Source: Pachyseris speciosa (Eukaryota; Cnidaria; Anthozoa; Scleractinia; Pachyseridae). From it: DNA of 64,000 nucleotides. Shown in pieces: positions 13,151 to 22,905 of this stretch. Where the stretch lies: the NCBI GenBank assembly GCA_016490735.1, contig JAEMWC010000759.1, positions 207,501-271,500 on the forward strand, read 5' to 3'. Under the pieces are notes generated by a model. The model saw nothing but the letters and a program-made list of their open reading frames with translations. It did no database searches and was not told the origin of the DNA. The position numbers and the translations under genes are program-made. Within the stretch, counting starts at the first letter, position 1. The number at the start of each line of letters is the position of its first letter.

Positions 13151-14029
13151 AAGAATTCTGTGCAGAAATCTTTATTGAACGTTAATGAGGGTCGAACTTT
13201 TAGTGCCTCTGGATGCCAAGGTGTAAGCTGCTTTCCAATCAGCAGTAAAACCCTCCTGGGAAACGGCGGTGTTCCATTTTCATTGGCTTTTCTCTGGTGC
13301 ATAACTTTTAAGAGAGACAAATTTCTTGCAAACTACTTTATTACCTTTAGTGATTTAAAGAAATGAGTAAAGGAAAGTGTCCAGTTTAACCGAAACAGTT
13401 GTAGAGTCATTTGGGAAATTTTCATTATAGATATATTTAAGGGCGCATATATGCCCATAAAATTTTTCTTCGAGACAAAGAAATTTGCAAGGTTCTTTTA
13501 TTAAATCTTTGGCTTTTGAAATTCCTAGTAGAAAGTGTTTTTTCTCATAAATTAAAGTTACTTTAGGGATATTGTTGACTCACACATATTGGGGAACGAT
13601 TTTTGGGCACTAGCAGGCCTTTTTTCTCAAGTAGTTTCGTCCGAGTTTGTAGCTTCTTATAAAAAAAATACCCAATTCAAGACTAGAGTGCACAGACATA
13701 CCCTATTTCAGCCCAAAGTGGTCAAAATCGATACCGTCCGTATAAGGGAGTATACACAAACATGTCAAAACAATGGTAACTGTCTGTGGTTACTCAAGTG
13801 TTTCTAACATCCTAAAGCAGTAGACACACGTACCCATTTGGGTACCTACTCAGTCTGGTATTTTGTTTTGGTTATGTTAATGTATGGTTCCAAAGGGAGA
13901 AAAGAATTGAACCAAGGATCAAATTGAACCACACAATCACAATCACAGGATCAGAAATTCTGCCTGTCGTTATCCTAGAAAAAGCTTGGAATTATGCTAA
14001 GCCAAAAATGCAAGAATAGTTTTCAAGTA

Positions 14030-15382
14030 CTCTGTACTTATTTCTGCGCCTCATATTTTCACATTCAGTTGGTTTCTTCATTTGAGCAAAACAACTTCAT
14101 CTTCTTCGATGGAAGTGTGTCTTTAAATTCGCGTAAAAAGCATAACAATCAAGAACTCGTCAAAAGATACTCCGGAAGGTGAATTTTCAAGTGATAAAAG
14201 GAAGAGCGAAAGATTTTTCTCAGGAAAAGCGTCAAACTTGGATCGATTGTGTGGTTGAAAAGAAAATAATTCAATGCTTTAAGGGCTTTCACTTTACCTC
14301 AGCATCTCGCATCTCACCAAGAAAGGCCCCTTAACAGTTCTCCGGCATAAATGGGAGGAATGAGTAGCTCAAATTCTGTGGAAGAAGCTCTTTCTTTGGA
14401 CAAACCGTTTGCTCTTTTTGCGGATGCTTGTTTTTACTTTACTGAAGCTGACATATTTTCAAGTGGTAGAAACCTCTACAACACAGGACAGGGAGGTGAA
14501 TTAAATAAATCGAAGCTTAACATTTGGTTTAATCGTTGTTACAAGTACTTATGTTCAGGAATGAAACTTGTATTTTTTCTCTCGACTGGATATAAATAAC
14601 AATCATTTGTACTCGTTTTGGACGCAAAGAAGTAGTTGAATTATTTGTTTGTTTTGTTACGTTGTTTTCTTTGCAAAGGGAATAGTGTTTTTACTTCGCT
14701 TAGCTGACTCTTTTTCGACCTCGGTGCCTCAACAGCGTTGAGAAACCTTGCCCTTTTCTTATTAACATGTAATCGCAATGAGTCCTGGTAAAATTAATGA
14801 TTAAAGCCCCGGCTAAACGATCACACATTTTCATCCAACATCGTCAGTTGTCAAATATAATGTTGGATGGCTAAACGCACAAACAGTGTTTGACCAAACA
14901 CTAGACAGAGTGAGTCCAATGAACCATTTATTGCGCCGTGGCGTATTATCGCTGAAATTTCGACTTTAGGTGGTTCAATTGCTTGCTTTTTACCGGCTGT
15001 GCACGTTTTGTTGGTTGGGGTGTCTAAACGATCAAACATTTCTTCGTAATGCAAAATGTTGGATGAAAATGTTTGATCTAGATCAGACAAGGTAAGAATA
15101 CCGTAAATGCACTGTCGAGAGAGGTGGCTAAACGTTCAAACAGGATGTTGGATGAAAATGTTTGATCGTATTTTGATTGTCAAATTTGTTTTCGAACAAA
15201 AATACGCGTCGTGTATTGTTTTCTTGTAATGTTGTAATGTTTTAAGGTTTTTGAACCGCGTGCAATTCCTGTTGACTGCTCTAAACATAAATTCTTTTCA
15301 CAAGAAAAGCCATGCGAAGTTGATCAATACCAGTAAAAAAAAATAATCGAGGAGCTCCGGTTTTAGGCTTGGTTAAATCATT
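14030..15382 (-). repeat. 1.3-kb interspersed repeat, copy 2 (inverted relative to 1972-3290)
   Basis: Reverse-complement match of 1972-3290, block by block (outer end GGAGCTCCGGTTTTAGGCTT near 15350-15370). It includes the internal CATCCAACAT / ATGTTGGATG cluster at 14815-15170. Short open frames inside are chance. Confidence 0.7.
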
Positions 15383-16778
15383 ATCATTGGTTAAAACCGT
15401 CAAAATAACCAAAGATACAAGGATGTGGCTAGTGTTGCCACACTGAGCAAGAAAGTAACAAATCTGGAGAATCTCAGTGCAACTAAAAATTAGTGTCTTA
15501 GGAGATTAATTAATTTGGCGTTTCAAATATTGAAAAACTTACCCCAAACACTTATCAAAGAAAAGTGTCTTTCATTCTATACAACTCATTACAAACTATG
15601 GTCGAACTTTGCTGTCTCTCTACCTCATGGTAACCACATTTCTGCATTTGTTGAACCTATTGTTGTGTTTTTATGTTGTGGTGTTGCTATGGTCGTCAGA
15701 CCCTGTGGAATTTATAAATTCATACTAAGTGCAAATTGAGGCATATATATGACGTGGACCCACACATTATGCAGTGTTCCAGGTAAGAGGGGGTCTCGAG
15801 TCAAAAACCCTACAAGGTCAGCTACATGACCCGACAAATCAACAAAAAAATTATAATGGTTTGGTGGGAGCACTGAAAATTTGACGCGATGGAATTCCTT
15901 GTTGACACCCTGCCCTAAAATCTTATCTGGAATCCTGATCATGCATGATTCTCATCATGTTATATCAGAATTACAAAGATAAGGCGGGCTTCATAATTAA
16001 TTTTGGCATGTATGTCTTAGCCTTACAGAGTAATCCCCTCTTTTGTTCATCTTACATCTAGTGGATATCCACCCGAAATTCTCCCACTCTTCTCTAAGGG
16101 TTACAGTGTAAGTAATACGGAAACCAGTTTTCTGCGTGAATGTTCTTTTCAACATTCAAGTTCTCCAGGAACAATACAAATAATGATAGTCTCGTACCTT
16201 ATTTCCAATAAATAATTATTTTTAGTTGGTGCTGGGTTATGACAAAATGATAGTGATAGTGTCCTAAACAGGTATATTTTACATTCTAGAACTCTTAAAA
16301 GGTCTAATTTATGAAGTAAAACATAATTATCATGCAACTTGTAGATTAGGAGGAAATATATTTCAATTAAGTGTGTTAAAGACAACTTTTAATCAACCTT
16401 GCTGGCTGATTGCATGATTGTTCCGTTCTTCATTGTCTTACAAACCGGTAGTTGAAGACGGTAATTATCTGTCAGTTCAGTAATAGGTGAACAGGAACAA
16501 CAACAATAGTAATTATGTATGTGTTCTGATTACTAATTTTTAAAAGCCACGAGTAGTTCTGGTAATTTGATATTTTGCACATTTCTACCTTTCGCTTTAA
16601 TTAAATTCAATCATTTTTCTGGAATACAGTATCTTTCAAGAATTTTAAATTCATTGAACATTGATATTTGATATGTATAATGGTCTTCCCTTGTGAATGT
16701 AAACACTTGCAATTAGATAACAAGACCTCCGTGCACACTTTTGTCTACTAATTTTTTTGTCTTCATCACTGCATAAAG
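15383..16778. other. intron, no gene recognised
   Basis: Ordinary intronic sequence leading to the acceptor GCATAAAG at 16771-16778. Nothing else is seen. Confidence 0.5.
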
Positions 16779-17081
16779 TTCCTTCAGAAGCTCCTAGAGA
16801 CCTTAGAGCAACTGCAAGCACTTCTACCAGTATTGTTATGGCTTGGCAAATACCAGCAGAAGACTCCCGGAATGGAATCATCAAAGGCTTTAAACTGTTT
16901 GTCAGAAGGAAAGGCTCTAACGACTCGCCAAACACTTTTTCAGTAGATAATTTTACCAAAAATGTTATTGGGCTGGATGAATTCACAGAATATGAATTTC
17001 AAGTGGTGGCTTTTACTTCTGCTGGTGATTGGCCAAAAAGTCCTTTAGTGGTAGTGAGAACCAAAAGAAGAAAAGAAGATG
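16779..17081 (+). CDS. receptor tyrosine kinase exon: fibronectin type III domain 2
   Basis: A 303-nt exon, phase 1-1, between acceptor ATAAAG and donor GATG|GTAAGA. It encodes one whole FN3 domain: VPSEAPRDLRATASTSTSIV, then MAWQIPAEDSRNGIIKGFKL, then DEFTEYEFQVVAFTSAGD, ending RTKRRKED. The conserved Trp (MAW), the Leu in the E-strand region and the Tyr corner (TEYEF) are all present, and the frame is fully open. It is a sister of the exon at 4512-4817 and probably the FN3 domain nearest the membrane, because the next recognised exon encodes the transmembrane helix. It lies in the extracellular ligand-binding or spacer part of the receptor. FN3 domains occur in several receptor families, so the domain alone does not identify the subfamily. 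Confidence 0.88.
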
Positions 17082-17702
17082 GTAAGAGATCTTTCAAGTG
17101 CAGTATAATACATGTAGCTAACTATACATTGTAACACCTTAAGCCTTTAACCACCTCTGTTCACTAAGCAGCCCTCCATATGCGTGAGGGGATCTTATAA
17201 CCACCTGAGTGGAACTTATCACCATGGTGAAGGGAACAGTAGTGGCACAGTAGTGAGCCATAAATTAATGGTATAAAGACCCCTATAAAGACTAATGTTT
17301 CTTCACTTCTTTGATTAATAATTAAGTAATGACCAGTTAGTGTATAATTTATTATAGTCACAATGTTGTACAGGCACAATGTAAGTTGTGTTCTGTTAAA
17401 GAAGCTGTGAAGTTACTTTTATAATACAGACTACCAAAAGGAATTAATTCGTGTCATTCCTCTGGTTTGTCTTTTCTATTTGTCTTTTAGTCTATTAGAT
17501 TAGCCACATGTCACAGCATTTGGTCTGATAAGCAGCACTCCTCAAGTCACTTGGTTCACCAAAGTCTTAAAAGGTCTTCAGTAACTATTACTAGTGGCTG
17601 TAATGCAAGACAAAGTAGACAAGCCTGCATTTTTGCATGTGAAATGCAAAAATTCCTACTTTTTTTTAATAGCTGAAATTGAAATATGTGATTTATTGAA
17701 AA

Positions 17703-17840
17703 GAAGGCAGAGTGGTTGTGTGGTTAGGGCATCGGACTTGTGATCCAGCCGTCTGGGGTTCGCACTGCCCTGACAACATAGATTTTCTTGTAGCCATGAT
17801 CCCACTATCAACTCACTTAGCTCCACTGAGCTTGAAGGTC
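17703..17840 (+). repeat. tRNA-derived SINE fragment
   Basis: An A-box-like TGGTTAGGGCA and a B-box-like GGTTCGCAC lie about 35 bp apart in a tRNA-like head, followed by unrelated body sequence. It is a plus-strand insertion in the intron between FN3 domain 2 and the transmembrane exon. Confidence 0.5.
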
Positions 17841-19622
17841 TCGCAGCTCCCAGTTGGAGTTCCCAACCTTGTTATCTATAGCGTAAGTTATTTGCTTCTA
17901 AATATTTTGGAAGGGTGTGCTTGCAGACTATCCTGCAGTAGTTAAGTTTACTTGTACTATGAACAAAATATTTACATTTCACTTTGACATTAGCGTATTA
18001 CCCAAGCAACAGTTTGGGACTGAAACAAGTTTGTAAGCCAACTGAGTAACATTATTTTGATATTTTAATGTTAACTGTGCACTTCAGGGTTCGAAACTAA
18101 ATTTTGGGAGCACTCACCGGCACTTATTTAGATCTTACTCCCCCAGATACATTTTAACTCGCCCAATACCCCCCTTCCCCCAAGTCAAACAAAAAACACA
18201 AACAACTGTGCCGTTGTCGTTACTTTTCACAGCATTTATTGCAAGTACCGTTCTGCCAATGCTAGACTATTTAATAATACAGCTGATCTAGATTTTCTAA
18301 GATCTAGATTTTCTAAAATCATTCATTCTTTTATCTCGACATTTGGCTCTTTTTTTGCATGGCCTAGCAAAGCTTTTTATTCTACTAGGTGTTGCCAATC
18401 ACACAACCTAATTGCACTATTGGTAGATCAGGATCCACCAAAACTAAGTGAATTCAATGAAAAACAGCCAGACAATTACTGTCAAATTTTAAGTCAGTCT
18501 AATTGACAAAATGTACCTTACAATTCTCAGTCTGCGAGTAAACTTCTTAATGACTCGTGTGTTGTGGTGGCCAGCTTCACCATCAAATCTTGTTCTCAGT
18601 GACGCTGCTTAATGACTAGCAGTATCATGACTACGATCAGGTGTTCATGTAATTGTTACTTGAACAGGAGCCTTTTTATATACAGTATTTACGAAGGCGA
18701 GCAGGAAATTTGTGTGTGTGTCAAGTTTCTAAAGGTTTTGTGTGAAGAGAAGAGTATGTGAAGAGTACTGGTTTGCTCAAATTTAGATTATTTTATATTT
18801 AGTTAAAGTTCTATTTTCCTGAAAATTAAAATTCCACTTGCCAAACCGGGGCTAGTAATCTACGATTTCCACTCGTCTGGCGGGCTTGACATTTGCATTG
18901 ATGAGTGGGAGAGCGTTAATTTCAAACCCTGCACTTTCACATCTTCTGAGGGTTATTGGTACAAACTCACAAATTGGCCAGCTCCCATTTGGTTTTTTAA
19001 CTCAGTTGTCAGAGCATGGAGCGTTCTGCTTTCACAGAGGTTGGGTTTGGGACTTTTTTGTTTTTGGAAAATTGTTCAAGTTGCCTGAATAAATAATTAT
19101 ATAACTGCCACGATCCATATTGATTATCCATATTGATCCATATCAATTATGTTGCACCATAATTATATATTATGGTCTTTTTTGGAGCTATTCATACCGA
19201 AAACGTAGCTAACTTCTTGTTATATGGTTTTGCCTGCTAAGTTGTCAGGTGGGTGATAAGCAAATTGTGCATGTCTTGTTTAAGGTCGTATAGTTAATGA
19301 AGTGTTTTAGTTTTGAAAAATAAAAAGTAAAACTTTGTAGGATAATTGTTCAAGTAGCGTGACTGCAGTGTATATGCCAGTTTTTTGTAGTTTGTGTCCT
19401 TTGTAAGTTGGAAAGCTTGATGTTTTCCATAAAAATTCATCAACTTAATAAACTGAAGAAATGCTTATACGTTCACAGTTTAAAATGCTAATTGACGGAA
19501 CATTTCCCACAATTAAATTTGTTTCTGGTAAATGAACTTTGTGATATCGCTCAGAGCAAAGCTATTAAGTCTGTAGGCCAGCTAAAATACTGAACAGTAA
19601 TCAATTTGTACTGATATTACAG
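17841..19622. other. intron, no gene recognised
   Basis: No recognisable gene or complete element. A short duplicated TAGATTTTCTAA motif occurs near 18288-18310, and a run of ATCCATATTGAT repeats near 19110-19145. Confidence 0.45.
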
Positions 19623-19743
19623 GTTTGTCGCTGGCAAGTATCCTGACAATAGCCATCATTTCCATCGGTAGTTTGTCCTTTTTTGCTATCCTGGGGGTCG
19701 TTGGTATGACATATCACAAAAAGAGAATACAACGAACGAAAAG
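19623..19743 (+). CDS. receptor tyrosine kinase exon: transmembrane helix
   Basis: A 121-nt exon following acceptor TATTACAG, entering in phase 1 and leaving in phase 2 at AAAAG|GTTGGC. The peptide LSLASILTIAIISIGSLSFF followed by AILGVVGM is one hydrophobic helix of about 25 residues. It is followed at once by TYHKKRIQRTKR, a basic stop-transfer segment that fixes the inside-positive orientation. Entry phase matches the FN3 exon at 16779-17081 and exit phase matches the kinase exon at 22069. The donor is weak. An alternative GTAAGA donor at about 19771 would be in phase 0 and put the next exon out of frame, so I prefer the earlier one. Confidence 0.75.
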
Positions 19744-19903
19744 GTTGGCACATTCATTTATTACAGCCAAAGTAAGATGCTAATGGACTGCGTACTAGTG
19801 TATGCATGGTTCCATTGAAACTATTGAAGTAAACAAGGTTCTACATTGCTAATCCCTAATGACTGATAACGACGGAAACTTTCACAGGTAACGTATAATT
19901 TAA

Positions 19904-21899
19904 AGGGAAACAAGGGTCTAGAAAAAATTTACCTTAAATAAAAAGCCACGTATACAGAATTTCAAATCTGTCATTCGTTTGGTTAAGCGCCGTTCTGAAT
20001 TCTTTTCAGATGACTTTGAAATCGCGCTAAATTGCCGCTTTTGAGAGCACGGGGCCGCCATGTTGGAACTCAGAAATGATATCGAGGCTGTGACATAGCA
20101 TTAGACAAGCTGATCTTGGCAAACAGAAGATTTCTGCTGATTTCTGTAAAGATTGAGTAATTTTGATTCAATGTCTTGCTGTTAGCTGTAATAACACTTA
20201 TACAAATGCTAAAGCACAGGTTACCTTTCATGTACTACCTTCGTTTGAAAGAATGAGATTGTGACTCGCAAAAATAAAACGTGAGTGTAAATTACCGCCT
20301 TGAACTGCTTTGACTGTTCCGACCAATTCAAGTTACATCAGAAGACTACACGCGAGATCTCCAGGTACGTGAGATTGTTTTCATTCGTGTTTGCTGCCTT
20401 TATTAAAAATATGCTTACTATTGAGTTCCTCCCTTTCTTCTTCTATTTTCATGACTATAGTGAACGGTTTTCTTCATTTTTTGGACACATGAACTCATAG
20501 CATTAACCGTGCGTATTTTGTCACGCAAGCATACCGGCTTACAATGTCTGTAGCCGTACACTTTGTTGGAATAGTGCGAAAGTAATTACCTAAATTCACA
20601 GCTATAGCCATTTTAGTTTAATACCAGGACTGTACCGTGAGGTCATAGCCTTCCTCGTCTGGTGGGGTGCTTAATAATAAATTTAATTGTTCCTTGTTTA
20701 TTTATACCTTACAAGCACAGCTTCTCGGAAGAAAGGGGAGAGGAGGAACGAAGCCACTATTTGACAGCTGTTTGCTGAGGCTGTCCCTTCCATTTTCAGC
20801 TCGCAATACATAAATAATGCCTTTAGTATGTACTCTAGAATTTCCTTCGATTTTCAAAGAAGGGAGCTTTAAGGGAGTTAAGGTCCCGTCGGATTTATTT
20901 ATTTTTGTATAAATACGCAGGTTCAAGTCAGTGTTGCAAATTATTATCCTGGCAAAGAATCAATTCCCTCGGCATTGCATCTTTAAAGCCTGTATTATAA
21001 CCACCTTCTTTTGGTCATTCATTTTGGATTGCCGACGCAACGCAAGAAGGAATCACCCATCTATTCCCCTTTCCAAGGCTGTTGTACAGTTGTATTTCCA
21101 ACACGTGAACTGTCGGTAGGCAGCTAATCTCATGCTTCTAAGATAATTATTTCAAAAAATAATATGATTTAATAATTCCAAAAGAATATAAGCCTTGAGG
21201 ATTTAAAATTTTATTCATTTCCATCTTAGTAACTTACTTGCTTGCATTAAATGAAATCAACCTTGGGTACACTTTTTCATGTAGAGAAATAAACCTGTGG
21301 CACCCGCGGCGGTAGGTTTTGACGTCCACAATTATTCTCTCGTGTAGTCTCGCAATTTACCAATTGCGTATTTGTAAGCGAAACCAGGAATAATTGACTT
21401 TTTAAAGTCGTTCTTCCAGAACGGCCATCTTCTGCCAGCAAATGCTTTCGGTTTCTGTAGACATAACCTAGCAATTGCCGCAGATGCACTACTGGTGATC
21501 GGTCAAGGCGCGATCGATGGAATGGTATGCTCGGCTTCGGTTTCTTCTGTTTCTTGTTGACATTGAGCCATGCTAAAATCAATTTGTTCTTCCGAGGACG
21601 TGCCGTTTTGTGGCTCAAACATAAAGGGAGTATCACCACATTTGAAGAGATATCTAGCTCAAGAATCAAATCGTTCTCACAATCCATATCACTATTTACA
21701 TCTTCTCAAGCCAGCTTCTCCTTGTCTTATATGTGACATTACAGCAAAGATGGCAGCTCACGCGAAGAAAATATCAATTTTTTTGTCCTCGATTACCAGC
21801 AAAGAAATTGATGAAAGGTCAAATCAATGTTATTATCAGTTATTTCACCGTATGAACTTTCATTTTAGGTTAAATTTTTCTAGATTCTAATGTTTCCCT
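19904..21899. mobile_element. 2.0-kb TTAA-flanked inverted-repeat element with THAP-like remnant
   Basis: The ends are inverted: AGGGAAACAAGGGTCTAGAA on the left, and on the right the reverse complement of AGGGAAACATTAGAATCTAG. TTAA lies directly outside both ends (19900-19903, 21900-21903), as in piggyBac-type insertions. Near 20172-20365 the plus strand shows a broken THAP-like zinc finger: ATG-Ser-Cys-Cys, a FHVLPSF segment, and a Cys-Ser-Asp-Gln-Phe box followed, after a frameshift, by SEDYTRDLQ. Stops and frameshifts mean it is dead. No transposase domain is recognisable, and the link between THAP and TTAA ends is my inference. Confidence 0.6.
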
Positions 21900-22068
21900 T
21901 TAAGAGGACTTTGATACATCATCAGCATGATTTCTTTTTATGCGTCACATCGTCTAAGAAAATGTTGGGATCTTGGTTTTCAATTACTGCAGGATGTTCT
22001 AGTTCTTCCATCAATTATATTTCACCATAAATATTAAAAGATTTCATTGTGTACCTTGCTCCTATCAG

Positions 22069-22268
22069 GACTGCTAAGGACATACAACTCTTGGATGCTT
22101 CAGAAATCCCGCCAATTCGAACGGAATTCATTGAAGAACTTGGCCAAGGAGCTTTTGGAAGGGTCAACAAATCCAAACTAATAGATGGATTGGACTACTT
22201 TCCTGGTAGAAAACGCCCGGACAAATCAAAACAAATTGTGCAGTTTGTTGCGGTGAAAGAATTGCATG
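22069..22268 (+). CDS. receptor tyrosine kinase exon: juxtamembrane and glycine loop/VAVK
   Basis: A 200-nt exon, phase 2 in, phase 1 out (CATG|GTGAGT), after acceptor CTCCTATCAG. It encodes a juxtamembrane segment (TAKDIQLLDASEIPPIRTEF), the nucleotide-binding glycine loop ELGQGAFGRV, and the ATP-anchoring lysine in FVAVKELH. Between loop and lysine is an insert of about 20 residues rich in Asp/Lys (DGLDYFPGRKRPDKSKQ), longer than in most kinases but seen in FGFR/Ret-like receptors. It is cytoplasmic. The 16-kb intron that follows contains the virus-like element. No disabling change is seen. Confidence 0.9.
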
Positions 22269-22534
22269 GTGAGTGAAGAGTGTTTGAGATAGTTCTTTGC
22301 CAGGTTGTAGACCTTTCAGAGGAGGCTCAGCTCCACAAAAGATTAGCAGTCTTCCATACACTATAAATAAATTTGATTTCAATAGGTACACACCAAAGCA
22401 AAAACAACTGATGCAATCAGCCTCCTTAAATCCACATTGGGATATTCTAAACATTAAGATGATAATGCTTAAGTAAAAATTTCATTTGATTAAAATGCTA
22501 GTCAGTACAAAGCTACTTCAATTTTAGTAGAAAC

Positions 22535-22540
22535 TATCAG
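22535..22540. other. target-site duplication TATCAG (left copy; right copy at 38285-38290)
   Basis: TATCAG directly precedes the left terminal repeat and directly follows the right one. A perfect 6-bp duplication is the size known for Polinton/Maverick integration and fixes the element ends at 22541 and 38284. Confidence 0.85.
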
Positions 22541-22905
22541 ACACACATGTAAAATGAGGGTTCTGGCACAGTTTCGCACAAAAAAACATATCAAACAAAG
22601 CCTCGTCGCTTTTCTCCGAGTCTTTGTTTGATATGTTTTTTTAGTGGGTACTGCTGGCAGAACCCTCATTTTACATGTGGGTGTCTTAGAACGCGCAGAG
22701 CGTGGTGGTGCAAACAAAACCGATTTTAACCGGTTTGAACCAGTTTTGCAGCCAAAGCTATGGAATTTGTGCTACGTTGTCACCCCTATTGAAGAAAAAT
22801 GCACACATTATATACGCCAAGATGGCAGCAGCACGAGTGGGGGAAGAAGTTCTTGCCGAGTTCTACGGAGAAGCCGCGCCAGCGGAGGGAAACACCGGGC
22901 CGCCC
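22541..22905 (+). repeat. left terminal inverted repeat with internal hairpin
   Basis: Matches the reverse complement of 37925-38284 at high identity. The outer 22544-22679 folds on itself: ACATGTAAAATGAGGGTTCT pairs with AGAACCCTCATTTTACATGT, and AAAAAAACATATCAAACAAA pairs with TTTGTTTGATATGTTTTTTT, around a ~20-nt loop centred near 22610, with one internal bubble. The inner part carries the TATA-like site and the start codon of the polymerase gene. Confidence 0.9.
22809..22824 (+). promoter_or_regulatory. TATA-like promoter at the polymerase start
   Basis: TTATATACGCC lies 3 nt before the ATG at 22822, inside the terminal repeat. The mirrored copy (TTATCTACGCC) precedes the right-end gene, so the two terminal genes have a common promoter. 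Similar TATA-type words sit 3-12 nt before other start codons of the element. Confidence 0.4.

Larger units (their letters stand above)
12161..13553 (-). mobile_element. 5'-truncated LINE, minus strand
   Basis: The insert begins with a run of fifteen T (12161-12175), the poly(A) tail of a minus-strand retrotransposon. It ends near 13553 next to AAAGTTA. The same hexamer AAAGTT precedes the T-run (12153-12158), giving a short target-site duplication. The intact MITE copy at 10349-10627 shows the empty site. The 3' part holds an (AT)n(GT)n microsatellite, and the body encodes the C-terminal end of a LINE polyprotein. Confidence 0.8.
11962..13652. mobile_element. second MITE copy, split by a LINE insertion
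   Basis: Positions 11962-12160 match the left part of the 10349-10627 MITE and 13554-13652 match its right part, including the terminal GTTTCGTCCGAG. The copy therefore existed before the LINE at 12161-13553 landed in it. Confidence 0.7.
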
